From Propionivibrio sp. (GTDB lineage: Bacteria > Pseudomonadota > Gammaproteobacteria > Burkholderiales > Rhodocyclaceae), in contig QKII01000349.1 of NCBI GenBank assembly GCA_003249625.1, positions 1 to 8,507 of the forward strand: a DNA stretch of 8,507 nucleotides, in the 5' to 3' direction. Within the stretch, counting starts at the first letter, position 1. The number at the start of each line of letters is the position of its first letter. A program made the translations under genes and the position numbers. This document shows positions 1-6,973 of the stretch, piece by piece. The notes beneath the pieces were generated by a model, which saw nothing but the letters and a program-made list of their open reading frames with translations, searched no databases and had not been told where the DNA came from.

Positions 1-489
1 GAGCAATACGGCCACGACCGCTTGAGTACTTTCGGTATCGGCGCCGACCTCGCCGAAGCGCAATGGCGCGGCGTGCTGCGCCAGTTGATCGCGCTCGGGC
101 ATCTGCAGGTCGAGGGGGAGTTCAGCACGCTGGAGCTGACAGAGAGTGCGCGGCCGGTTTTGCGTGGCGAAGTCTCGTTGCGCTTGCGCCATGTGGCCAA
201 GCCTCACGCCAAGGCGGTGCGGGGTGGTGCATCCGCCGCTCGACGCAAGGCGAATACGCTCTCGATGGACGACGAGGAACTGGCGCGATTCGAGGCGCTC
301 AAGGCTTGGCGGGCTGGAATCGCACGCGAGCACAACCTGCCTGCCTATGTCGTCTTCCACGACGCGACTCTGGCCGAAATGGCTCGGGAAATGCCTGATT
401 CTCTGGATTCGCTGGCTGAAATCGGAGGCGTCGGGGCGAAAAAGCTCGAAGCCTATGGGCGCGAGATTCTACGGGTGCTGAACGACTGA
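1..489 (+). CDS. recQ: ATP-dependent DNA helicase RecQ, C-terminal part (5' end outside window)
   Basis: The reading frame is open from base 1 and ends at TGA 487-489, giving 162 residues of the C-terminus; the helicase motor lies upstream of the window. The first ~65 residues match the end of the RQC winged-helix domain: YGHDR at residues 3-7 and LTESARPVLRGE at about 46-57 closely resemble E. coli RecQ. A basic, low-complexity linker follows (about 65-85). The HRDC domain occupies about residues 95-160, recognisable from LPAYVVFHDATLAEMA and the helix-hairpin-like GGVGAKKLEAYG. RecQ is a 3'-5' helicase that unwinds recombination intermediates and stalled forks; RQC and HRDC contribute duplex and structure-specific binding. 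The internal TTG at 22 is not a start, because homology continues upstream of it. The gene converges on the minus-strand gene at 491 with one base between stop codons and no terminator visible. Confidence 0.94.
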   Translation, partial: EQYGHDRLSTFGIGADLAEAQWRGVLRQLIALGHLQVEGEFSTLELTESARPVLRGEVSLRLRHVAKPHAKAVRGGASAARRKANTLSMDDEELARFEALKAWRAGIAREHNLPAYVVFHDATLAEMAREMPDSLDSLAEIGGVGAKKLEAYGREILRVLND

Positions 490-490
490 C

Positions 491-1561
491 TTATACCGTC
501 AGATCCACCTGCTGAATGTTGCCGACTCCGCCGCTTTCCATCAGGTAGACACCGCTCGTCCGCACCTGACCCATCAAGGCATTGCCGGCATCCTTGATTC
601 CGAAAGGCGTCGCGACACGTGCCAAGCTTATGGCGCCCACGTCTGTTTGCTGGAGCGATCGCAGGGTGTCGTTTCCTTCGCTGTCTCTCGTCCATACAGA
701 CAACTCGTCGTAGGCCGCGTCGTTTTCGTCAATCCAGCCGTTTTTGTCGGTGTCGAGTTCCGCCAGTTCGGCAAAACCATCACCGGTTTTCGTGCCGAAC
801 AGTTCCGATCCGTCATTGATTACGCCGTCGCCATTCCTGTCGAAGGCGAGGAAGCCGCTGCCGCCGGTGACGAAATTGACCTGTTCGTCGGCACTGCCGT
901 CGGCATTGAGGTCGAAGGCGAAGCGATGGTCAGTCAGTTGCGCTGCGGTTCCTGAAAAGTTGATTACCAGAGGGTCTCGCGTCTGGCGGGCGTCACCGAG
1001 GCGGAGACTGATGTCGGTTTGGGTGTGATAGCTGCGCGCCATCTGTAGCGAGAGGTTGAAGCTGATTTCTCGTCCGTCGGCGGTCTTGACCGTTCCGCTC
1101 GCTGCGAAGGAGGTTTGTTCGATTTCGGTGTAGGAGGCGTGATAGTCGTATTCAAGACCAAATCCCGCAGGTTCGGCCGAAGGCGATGCTGGTGTGCCGG
1201 GGGGCGGTGAGGGGGACGATGCATTCGAGTGCAGGTCATCAGCGTTGAACAGTCTGATATCCCTGCCAGTTAGCTTCGACAGAAGCAGACGGATCAGATT
1301 CAGTGCCGGGTCGTTCTCAGCGGCATCGAGAGAGTTGTCGACGCATGAAGTATCGCTCGCCTGGGCGACCCTGGCGGCATCCGATATCATCACCTTTCCC
1401 GCCGCGTTTTCGAGAGCTGCTGGTGCTTTCGATGTATTTGTCCGGCCCTCGAAATCCGGCCGCCGGTTGCCTGTCCAGAAGCGCAGCGATTCCGAGGTTT
1501 CCTGCCGCGTTTGCTGGCTGTGGCTGGACTCCAGTTGCAGCGATGAGCTGGTGACAATCAT
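491..1561 (-). CDS. Uncharacterised protein with EF-hand-like calcium-binding loops
   Basis: This is a 356-residue protein starting at ATG 1559-1561, with a weak purine-rich GGGAAA (1567-1572) five bases upstream. I do not recognise a named gene, though it resembles hypothetical proteins seen in motile Beta- and Gammaproteobacteria (recollection, not searched). Residues 1-135 are polar and Ser/Pro-rich, with a Pro/Ser linker at about 114-130. Residues 136-356 look folded. Three Asp-rich loops are visible: DLNADGSADE (217-226), DRNGDGVINDGSE (241-253) and DTDKNGWIDEND (270-281). The last matches a 12-position EF-hand loop with D, D, N, G, I and D at the expected places; the second, ending in SELFG, resembles loops found in RTX-type secreted proteins. 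There is no signal peptide, lipobox or membrane segment, so the protein is cytoplasmic or exported by another route. The gene lies 83 bp downstream of hemH on the same strand and could be read through from it or have its own promoter. Calcium binding is inferred; function is unknown. Confidence 0.85.
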   Translation of the reverse strand: MIVTSSSLQLESSHSQQTRQETSESLRFWTGNRRPDFEGRTNTSKAPAALENAAGKVMISDAARVAQASDTSCVDNSLDAAENDPALNLIRLLLSKLTGRDIRLFNADDLHSNASSPSPPPGTPASPSAEPAGFGLEYDYHASYTEIEQTSFAASGTVKTADGREISFNLSLQMARSYHTQTDISLRLGDARQTRDPLVINFSGTAAQLTDHRFAFDLNADGSADEQVNFVTGGSGFLAFDRNGDGVINDGSELFGTKTGDGFAELAELDTDKNGWIDENDAAYDELSVWTRDSEGNDTLRSLQQTDVGAISLARVATPFGIKDAGNALMGQVRTSGVYLMESGGVGNIQQVDLTV

Positions 1562-1599
1562 GATGATTTCCCGCGTGTTCGGTTAAACCGTGTAAAGGC

Positions 1600-1627
1600 T
1601 TAACGGACCGCGCGGGGAATTTCTTGA
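1600..1627 (-). promoter_or_regulatory. Possible sigma-28 (FliA)-like promoter before the calcium-loop gene
   Basis: Reading the minus strand, TCAAG (1627-1623) is followed 15 bases later by TCCGTTAA (1607-1600). This resembles flagellar sigma-28 promoters (TAAAG or TCAAG, about 13-14 bases, then GCCGATAA), but the spacing is slightly long and two positions of the -10 element differ. No better sigma-70 match is evident in the 83-bp gap between hemH and the gene starting at 1561. This is a weak call. Confidence 0.2.
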
Positions 1628-1644
1628 GTCGACTGTACGGTGGC

Positions 1645-2658
1645 TCAGTACCAGCCTTGCAGGTTTTTCAGGGCAATATTCCTGAGCGCGGCGATCCAGT
1701 CGTCGCGTTCGTTAAGGCACGGGATGTAGCAGAACTCCTTGCCGCCGGCTGTCAGGAAGGTCGATTTTCCCTCAATGGCAATTTCCTCGAGCGTCTCCAG
1801 ACAGTCCGCTGAGAAGCCGGGGCAGACCACGTCGACATGTTCGACGCCTTTGCGGCCGAGATCCGCCAGTACGGCTGAGGTGTAGGGTTGCAGCCACTTC
1901 GCCGGGCCGAAGCGCGACTGGAAGCAGACGGTGGCGCGGGTCTCGTCGAGGTTCAACGCCTCGGCCAGCAGTCGGCCCGTGGCCAGACATTCGTCCCGAT
2001 ATGGATCGCCCCGCTTGACCGACTTTTCCGGGATGCCGTGGAAGCTTATGAGCAACCGGTACGAATCGCCCGGATGTCCGTTCGTCATCCAGTAATGCCG
2101 GATGCCAGTGGCGAGGGCATCGATGTAGCCGGGGTCTGTTGGAAAGCTGCGCACCGTGCGCAGTTCCGGCTGGTTGCGTTTCGTCCTGGCCCAGTCGAAG
2201 GCGCTGTCGAAGGCCGTGGCCGTCGTGCTGGCCGAGTATTGCGGGTATAGCGGCAGCAGCAGGATGCGCGAGAACCCCTCGGCGGTCAGCCGGTCGAGTG
2301 TATTCGGGATCGACGGCTGGCCATAGCGCATGGCGTAATCAACGTGAACGGTACAATCCGACTGGCCGAGGAAGCCGCGTAGCAACCTGGTTTGCCTTTC
2401 CGTGTGGGTTTTCAGCGGCGAGCCTTCGGAGGTCCAGATTGCCGCGTATTTTTCCGCGGATTTTTTTGGCCGGGAAGCAAGGATGATGCCGTTGAGGATC
2501 GGCCACCACAGGATTCTCGGTAGTTCGACGACCCGCGGATCGGAGAGAAATTCCCGCAGATAGCGGCGGACAGCCGGAGTCGTCGGTTCGTCCGGTGTCC
2601 CGAGGTTGATCAGCAGGACAGCGGTCCTGCCAGCCATGTCAGGAGTGGAGTGCGTCAC
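1645..2658 (-). CDS. hemH: Ferrochelatase (haem synthase)
   Basis: This enzyme inserts Fe2+ into protoporphyrin IX, the last step of protohaem synthesis. From the GTG at 2658 the product has 337 residues, near the usual 320-370. Family hallmarks from the N-terminus are [11 protein letters not shown] (15-25), the [11 protein letters not shown] region (35-45), SEGSPL (77-82), [12 protein letters not shown] (135-146), SFHGIPE with the catalytic His207 (205-211), [14 protein letters not shown] (246-259) and [13 protein letters not shown] (280-292), which carries the conserved acidic residues. Two starts are possible. GTG 2658 overlaps the hrcA TGA as GTGA, suggesting translational coupling. ATG 2637 begins MAGRTAVLL, closer to the conserved core, and would give 330 residues. 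Neither has a good Shine-Dalgarno site. I chose the GTG because of the overlap. The gene is almost certainly co-transcribed with hrcA. Confidence 0.95.
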   Translation of the reverse strand: MTHSTPDMAGRTAVLLINLGTPDEPTTPAVRRYLREFLSDPRVVELPRILWWPILNGIILASRPKKSAEKYAAIWTSEGSPLKTHTERQTRLLRGFLGQSDCTVHVDYAMRYGQPSIPNTLDRLTAEGFSRILLLPLYPQYSASTTATAFDSAFDWARTKRNQPELRTVRSFPTDPGYIDALATGIRHYWMTNGHPGDSYRLLISFHGIPEKSVKRGDPYRDECLATGRLLAEALNLDETRATVCFQSRFGPAKWLQPYTSAVLADLGRKGVEHVDVVCPGFSADCLETLEEIAIEGKSTFLTAGGKEFCYIPCLNERDDWIAALRNIALKNLQGWY

Positions 2659-3683
2659 GATTTGGCCTGGTAGGTCAGAGCTGAGGAGAGCAGGCGTGCG
2701 GTGATGTCTACGATCGGAATCACCCGTTCGTAGGCCATTCGGGTCGGACCGATAACGCCGACCGAGCCGACGATCTGGCCATCGACCTCGTAAGGAGCAG
2801 CGATTACGCTGCATTCGTCGAGTGGCGCCAGTCCGGATTCGCTGCCGATATAGATCTGGATACCGTCGGCGCGCTGTGAAACGTCCAGGAGTTGCATGAG
2901 TGCCGTGCGTTGCTCAAACAAGTCGAACAGTTCGCGCAGGCGCTTCATGTTCGAAGACAGTTCTTCGACTTCCAGCAGGTTGCGCTCGCCGGAAATCACG
3001 TACTGATCGTCTGACGCACGCATCGCCTCGTCGCCGGCCGTCAGTGCCGCCGCCATCAGATTCTGCAGGTCGCCGCGCAGCCTGAGAACGTCTTCCTTCA
3101 CCCGAGTGCGGATTTGATCGAAATCGTGACCGGCGAAGTACTGGTTGAGGTGGTTGGTGGCGAGTGCCAGTTCCGAGGAGGAATAGGGGCGCTCGGTGAA
3201 GAGGATGCGGTTCTGCACGTCGCCATCGTCCGTGACCAGGATCAGCAGGATGCGCTTTTCCGACAGGCTGACGAACTCTATCTGCCGGATGCGCTGCGAC
3301 TTGCGCCGTGGCGTAAGAACGATCCCGGCAAAGTGCGTGAGTCCGGAAAGAAGGCGAGACGCACTGCTGATCAGTTCCTTCGGTTGCGAGGGGTGGAGTC
3401 TGTCCTCGATGGCATGAATCTTGTCGCTTTCCAGTGGTTGCACCGTGAGCAGGCTGTCCACGAAGAAGCGATATCCGCGCGGCGTCGGTATGCGCCCAGC
3501 TGAGGTGTGTGGGCTGGCGATATAGCCGAGATCTTCCAGATCGGCCATTACGTTACGCACCGTTGCCGCAGAAAGGTCGAGTCCGGAGTATTTCGACAGC
3601 GAACGCGAACCCACCGGCTGGCCTTCCACGATGTAGCGTTCGATCAGCGTCTTGAGCAGTGTTTTTGATCGGTCGTCGAGCAT
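2655..3683 (-). CDS. hrcA: Heat-inducible transcription repressor HrcA
   Basis: HrcA represses chaperone genes by binding the CIRCE inverted repeat and depends on GroEL for activity (family knowledge). The 342-residue length is typical. The N-terminal winged helix spans about residues 1-75, with [37 protein letters not shown] (positions 38-74) giving the recognition helix and the conserved HTSAGRIPT turn. A central GAF-like dimerisation and effector region follows (about 105-325). The hallmark [18 protein letters not shown] lies at 309-326. The ATG at 3681-3683 is well supported because [18 protein letters not shown] is the usual family N-terminus, yet there is no Shine-Dalgarno sequence before it. 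The last codon overlaps the hemH GTG start. No CIRCE element (TTAGCACTC-N9-GAGTGCTAA) is present in its upstream region, and none of grpE, dnaK and dnaJ is in the window. Confidence 0.96.
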   Translation of the reverse strand: MLDDRSKTLLKTLIERYIVEGQPVGSRSLSKYSGLDLSAATVRNVMADLEDLGYIASPHTSAGRIPTPRGYRFFVDSLLTVQPLESDKIHAIEDRLHPSQPKELISSASRLLSGLTHFAGIVLTPRRKSQRIRQIEFVSLSEKRILLILVTDDGDVQNRILFTERPYSSSELALATNHLNQYFAGHDFDQIRTRVKEDVLRLRGDLQNLMAAALTAGDEAMRASDDQYVISGERNLLEVEELSSNMKRLRELFDLFEQRTALMQLLDVSQRADGIQIYIGSESGLAPLDECSVIAAPYEVDGQIVGSVGVIGPTRMAYERVIPIVDITARLLSSALTYQAKS

Positions 3684-3690
3684 GAACTGG

Positions 3691-3720
3691 ATTCTACAAA
3701 ATTAACCGGTGACCTTTACA
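3691..3720 (-). promoter_or_regulatory. Putative hrcA promoter close to the start codon
   Basis: On the minus strand TAGAAT (3696-3691) is a good -10 hexamer, preceded 18 bases upstream by TGTAAA (3720-3715), a poor -35 (three of six matches). The -10 ends only 7 bases before the hrcA ATG at 3683, so the predicted transcript would start at or next to the ATG and be leaderless. This fits the absence of a Shine-Dalgarno site. No CIRCE repeat overlaps it. Confidence 0.4.
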
Positions 3721-3775
3721 GTCCGGGCGTATTTGATTTGCTTTTTCTTCGGGGCGGCGGCAAAAGATTTTGTGG

Positions 3776-3781
3776 TTTAAT
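3776..3781 (+). promoter_or_regulatory. Putative nadK -10 element close to the start codon
   Basis: TTTAAT, preceded by TGTGG, lies 8 bases upstream of the nadK ATG at 3790. No recognisable -35 sits 17 bases upstream, where the sequence is a GC-rich stretch. If used, the transcript would begin around the start codon, giving a leaderless or nearly leaderless mRNA, consistent with the lack of any Shine-Dalgarno sequence. Confidence 0.35.
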
Positions 3782-3789
3782 TCGACCCC

Positions 3790-4716
3790 ATGAATGTCGC
3801 CCCTTCTTTTTCTCCTGACGACCGCAAATTTTCGCCGAAGACGATCGCACTGATCGGGAAATACCAGAGCCGTGAGATTGCGGAGTCGTTGTTGTTGCTC
3901 GCGAAAGGCTTGCACGAGCGCGGGATCGTTGTTCTTGTAGAAGATGCGACGGCAAGCATCTTCGAAGACAAAAACACGGCCTGCTGTTGGCAGCGCTGTG
4001 ACTATGCGGCTATTGGAGAGCGGGCCGATCTGGCGATCGTGCTTGGTGGCGACGGGACGATGCTCAATGCGGCGCGCCATCTGGCGCAATATCGCGTTCC
4101 CCTGGTCGGCGTGAATCAGGGGCGCCTAGGGTTCATGACCGATATCGCGCGTTCCGACATGCTGACTTGCATCGACGATCTCCTGGCCGGGCGCTTTGCT
4201 CCAGAGAGCCGGATGCTGCTTACCGGAGAAATTCTGCGCGACGGGCAAGTGATTGCCTCCAACCTGGCGCTCAACGAAGTGGTTGTCGATAAGGGAGCCA
4301 TTGGCCGACTGATCGATTTTGATCTGGTCGTGGATGGCGAGTTTCTGTACAACCTTCGTTCTGACGGGTTGATCGTTTCGACCCCGACAGGGTCGACCGC
4401 CTATTCGTTGTCGGCCAATGGTCCAATATTGCACCCTCAGGTGACTGGCATCGTTCTGGTGCCTTTGTGTCCGCATTCCTTGACCAATCGGCCGGTGCTG
4501 GTCGGCGATCGCAACGTGGTCGAGATCCGCATCGTGCGAGCAGACGATTCGCGGGTGCACTTCGACGGGCAGGTGACGTTCGACCTGAGGCCCGCCGATA
4601 CGGTACGTATTCGGCGCTCGGAGTTCTCCGTGCGTCTGCTCCATCCGCCCGGTTACAGTTATTTCGCCATGCTGCGAGAAAAGCTGCACTGGAGTCGGCA
4701 ACCCATTCCGCACTGA
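3790..4716 (+). CDS. nadK: NAD kinase
   Basis: The enzyme phosphorylates NAD+ to NADP+ using ATP or polyphosphate and is the only known bacterial route to NADP (family knowledge). The product has 308 residues, close to the 292 of E. coli NadK. Diagnostic motifs are [11 protein letters not shown] at 86-96 (catalytic Asp88 and diphosphate binding), [12 protein letters not shown] (107-118), the NE pair in LNEVVVDKG (161-169; N162, E163) and [20 protein letters not shown] (191-210) continuing into GPILHP, the substrate-binding region. The N-terminus carries a short extension before TIALIGKY (18-25). ATG 3790 is the only reasonable start, because no ATG, GTG or TTG lies between it and the conserved strand, although it lacks a Shine-Dalgarno site. 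nadK is divergent from hrcA and followed after 3 bp by recN, with which it probably forms an operon. Confidence 0.96.
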   Translation: MNVAPSFSPDDRKFSPKTIALIGKYQSREIAESLLLLAKGLHERGIVVLVEDATASIFEDKNTACCWQRCDYAAIGERADLAIVLGGDGTMLNAARHLAQYRVPLVGVNQGRLGFMTDIARSDMLTCIDDLLAGRFAPESRMLLTGEILRDGQVIASNLALNEVVVDKGAIGRLIDFDLVVDGEFLYNLRSDGLIVSTPTGSTAYSLSANGPILHPQVTGIVLVPLCPHSLTNRPVLVGDRNVVEIRIVRADDSRVHFDGQVTFDLRPADTVRIRRSEFSVRLLHPPGYSYFAMLREKLHWSRQPIPH

Positions 4717-4719
4717 ATC

Positions 4720-6375
4720 ATGCTGTTATGCCTGACAATCCGTGATTTTGTTCTGGTTGACCGGCTGGAACTCGATTTCGCGGCCGGGTTCGGTACGCTC
4801 ACCGGAGAAACGGGAGCCGGCAAATCGATCCTCGTCGATGCCTTGGCGTTCGTTCTTGGCGAGCGCGCCGATGGCGGGCTGATTCGCGCGGGATGTGAGC
4901 GTGCCGAAGTATGCGCCGAGTTTTCCCTCGCCGATGCGCCGTCCGCCGAAGCGTGGCTACGTGAAAATGATCTGGAGGTCAGCGATGGATTATTGCTGCG
5001 CCGGGTGCTTGATTCGAACGGACGTTCACGCGCTTATCTCAACGGTTCGGCGGTGACCCTCTTGCAAGTACGCGAGGTGGCTGAGCGGCTTGTCGATATC
5101 CATGGTCAGCATGCGCACCAATCGCTCTTGCGTTCCGAGGCGCAGAGGCAATTGCTGGATTCCCATGCGCAATTGGTCGACCTGGCGGGGCAAGTGGCCG
5201 ATGCCTGGCGGAGTTGGCGGGCGGCCACGGAGGCGTTGGGGAATGCTTCACAGGGAGCAGATGCCTTGCTGCGCGAGCGTGAGCAACTTGAATGGCAGGT
5301 TCAAGAACTGGAATCGCTCGGTTTTTCGGCGGAGGAATGGACGAGCCTGAACGTTGAGCACAAGCGGCTGGCGCACGCCGCAAGTCTGGTCGACGGGGCG
5401 CGTTATTCGCTGGCACTCTTGTCGGAAGACGAAGCTGCGTGTGAAAACCTGCTTGATGGGGCGTTGAGCCGGTTGGATGGACTAGCTGGATTCGATCCGG
5501 CTCTGGCTGAAATTACAGAATTGCTGAGTTCGGCACGAGCCGAACTGGGAGAAGCAGTATCGGTGCTCCACCGATACGCTGATCGTCTCGACCTCGATCC
5601 GGAACGTCTCGGCGAAATCGAGCGGCGCATTGAGGCCGTACTTTCCTGCGCGCGCAAACATCGTATCGATCCGGAGGGGTTGCCGGCGCAGTTGCAAGGC
5701 TGGCAGGAGCGTCTTTCGGCCCTTGGCGAGCAAGTCGACATCGCTGCGCTGGAAGCGCGCGTTATTGCATCGCGGAAGCGTTACGAGGCGTTAGCCGGGA
5801 AGCTGGCGGCGGAGCGGGCTAAAGCAGCTCGAAAACTCGGTGCGGACGTTAGCCGCGTCATGCAGCAATTAGCGCTGAGCGGTGGGCAGTTCGATGTCGC
5901 GCTGGTGCCGGTTCCAGAAGGTGCTGCGTACGGGCTGGAACAGGTTGAATTTCGCATTGCAGGTTTGGCCGGAAGCGAATCGCGCCCGCTTGCGAAGGTT
6001 GCTTCGGGTGGCGAGTTGTCACGCATCAGCCTGGCCATACAGGTGGTGACCAGTAAGGCAGCAAAGGTTCCGACGCTGGTGTTCGACGAAGTTGATGTCG
6101 GCATCGGTGGTGGTGTGGCTGAGGTCGTCGGGCGCCTTCTGCGCGATCTGGGGGCCGAGCGGCAAGTCTTGTGCGTGACGCATCTGGCACAGGTGGCTGC
6201 ACGGGCGAACTGGCAGTGGCAGGTTTCAAAGAAAAGCGTTGAAGGTGAAGTGCGCAGCCGTGTCGTCAATCTCGACGAAGGCGGTCGGGTCGAGGAGGTG
6301 GCCCGTATGCTTGGCGGCGTTGAGATTACTTCAATCACGCGGCAGCATGCGCGGGAGATGCTCGGCTTCTCCTGA
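4720..6375 (+). CDS. recN: DNA repair protein RecN (SMC-like ATPase)
   Basis: RecN is an SMC-like ATPase recruited early to double-strand breaks, where it promotes recombinational repair (family knowledge). The 551 residues match the usual 550-560. The N-terminal half-ATPase has the Walker A GETGAGKS at 29-36 and the DIHGQHAHQSLL segment at 126-137. A coiled-coil region rich in Glu, Gln, Ala and Leu spans about 145-375. The C-terminal half-ATPase has the ABC signature ASGGELSR (428-435), Walker B TLVFDEVDVGIGG (452-464) and the switch histidine in VTHLAQVA (486-493). All catalytic motifs are intact. The start at 4720 gives MLLCLTIRDFVLV, the usual family N-terminus. It lies 3 bp after the nadK stop without a Shine-Dalgarno site, so translation probably depends on coupling to nadK. 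No SOS (LexA) box was seen immediately upstream. The gene converges on fur with 48 bp between stop codons. Confidence 0.97.
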   Translation: MLLCLTIRDFVLVDRLELDFAAGFGTLTGETGAGKSILVDALAFVLGERADGGLIRAGCERAEVCAEFSLADAPSAEAWLRENDLEVSDGLLLRRVLDSNGRSRAYLNGSAVTLLQVREVAERLVDIHGQHAHQSLLRSEAQRQLLDSHAQLVDLAGQVADAWRSWRAATEALGNASQGADALLREREQLEWQVQELESLGFSAEEWTSLNVEHKRLAHAASLVDGARYSLALLSEDEAACENLLDGALSRLDGLAGFDPALAEITELLSSARAELGEAVSVLHRYADRLDLDPERLGEIERRIEAVLSCARKHRIDPEGLPAQLQGWQERLSALGEQVDIAALEARVIASRKRYEALAGKLAAERAKAARKLGADVSRVMQQLALSGGQFDVALVPVPEGAAYGLEQVEFRIAGLAGSESRPLAKVASGGELSRISLAIQVVTSKAAKVPTLVFDEVDVGIGGGVAEVVGRLLRDLGAERQVLCVTHLAQVAARANWQWQVSKKSVEGEVRSRVVNLDEGGRVEEVARMLGGVEITSITRQHAREMLGFS

Positions 6376-6386
6376 TATCCTCTGGT

Positions 6387-6425
6387 GAAAATAGCCCGGT
6401 GCGTTACTGATTTTCCCGTTTTTTT
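6387..6425 (+). terminator. Weak candidate terminator after recN
   Basis: GAAAAT (6387-6392) can pair with ATTTTC (6410-6415), extendable by AG/CT with a bulged G. It is followed three bases later by seven T residues (6419-6425), the last two of which lie in the complement of the fur stop codon. The stem is AT-rich with a long loop and so weak; a terminator here is possible but not well supported. No comparable structure with a T tract is seen for the fur direction. Confidence 0.25.
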
Positions 6426-6891
6426 ATTCGTCGGTGCCGATGCTGATTGCCGGACCAGCAGCCTGTTTGTCACGGTGCGGGCAGTCAGGGCGGATGCAAT
6501 CTGCGTAAAGATACATTGCGTGAGCAACAATCTTGAACCCACGCTCCTTTGCGATGCGTTTCTGTCGCCGCTCGATTTCTTCGTCGTGAAACTCTTCGAC
6601 ATGTCCGCAGTGGGTGCAGACCAGATGATCGTGGTGTTGCATCGCCTTGCGCTCGAATACCGCCTTGCCGGATTCGAAGTGATGTCGTTCGAGCAAGCCG
6701 GCTTGTTCGAACTGAGTCAGGGCCCGGTAAACCGTAGCCAAACCGATATCCATGTTTTCACTGAGCAGTAGGCGATAGACATCGTCTGCAGTCAGGTGTT
6801 TTCCTTCCTCACGGTCGAAAAGCTCAAGGATTTTCATTCTTGGAAAAGTGGCCTTGAGTCCGATGTTCTTGAGTTCGGTAGATTTGTTCAT
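6424..6891 (-). CDS. fur: Ferric uptake regulator Fur
   Basis: Fur is a dimeric Fe2+-responsive repressor of iron-uptake genes. From ATG 6889-6891 it has 155 residues. The winged-helix DNA-binding domain covers about 1-82, with LKNIGLKATFPRMKILELF (7-25) and the recognition helix IGLATVYRALTQF (49-61), both near-identical to known Fur proteins. The dimerisation and metal domain contains HHDH (86-89), the CTHC pair C92/C95 and a second Cys pair C132/C137 in CIRPDCPHR. His124 and Glu80 are also in place for metal coordination. A short tail (141-155) extends beyond most homologues. An in-frame ATG at 6945 would add 18 residues, but the family normally starts near MNKSTELKNIGLK, so I chose 6891; neither start has a clear Shine-Dalgarno site. 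The gene is divergent from bamE, as seen for fur/omlA in pseudomonads. Confidence 0.95.
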   Translation of the reverse strand: MNKSTELKNIGLKATFPRMKILELFDREEGKHLTADDVYRLLLSENMDIGLATVYRALTQFEQAGLLERHHFESGKAVFERKAMQHHDHLVCTHCGHVEEFHDEEIERRQKRIAKERGFKIVAHAMYLYADCIRPDCPHRDKQAAGPAISIGTDE

Positions 6892-6924
6892 GACGTGTTC
6901 GGCGAAGTAAGTGCGCGTGCTTTC

Positions 6925-6943
6925 GGTTATGATATGCCGCTTC
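6925..6943. promoter_or_regulatory. Candidate Fur box / promoter core between fur and bamE
   Basis: The 19 bases from G6925 to C6943 agree with the classical Fur consensus GATAATGATAATCATTATC at 11 of 19 positions by my manual alignment, the match being concentrated in the left half (TTATGATA). The same bases include TATGAT (6928-6933, + strand, possible bamE -10) and TATCAT (6934-6929, - strand, possible fur -10), so Fur bound here could affect both genes. -35 elements are poor on both strands. An ATATG-N6-CATAT inverted repeat (6932-6947) overlaps the site. Confidence 0.35.
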
Positions 6944-6973
6944 ATATGACTCTGGTTCGGGGCCGTAAGTTTA

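Noticed and set aside
37..48. Palindrome TCGGCGCCGA in recQ
   Set aside because: It is a short loopless palindrome in GC-rich coding sequence, with no partner copies or context to suggest a site.
1580..1590. CGGTT-A-AACCG inverted repeat upstream of the calcium-loop gene
   Set aside because: With five-base arms it is too short to call an operator or terminator; no T tract follows on the minus strand and there is no second copy.
3684..3789. CIRCE element expected upstream of hrcA
   Set aside because: No TTAGCACTC/GAGTGCTAA pair is present in the region on either strand.
3694..4089. Minus-strand open frame spanning the hrcA/nadK gap
   Set aside because: It overlaps both the divergent promoters and the nadK coding region and has no homology signal, so it is a shadow frame.
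4126..4713. 195-codon open frame antisense to nadK
   Set aside because: It is fully covered by nadK with all kinase motifs intact; the translation is His/Gln/Arg-rich and unrecognisable.
5781..6602. 273-codon open frame antisense to the end of recN and fur
   Set aside because: It lies opposite two intact conserved genes, its product is a Ser/Thr/Arg-rich composition typical of an antisense frame in GC-rich DNA, and no domain is recognisable.
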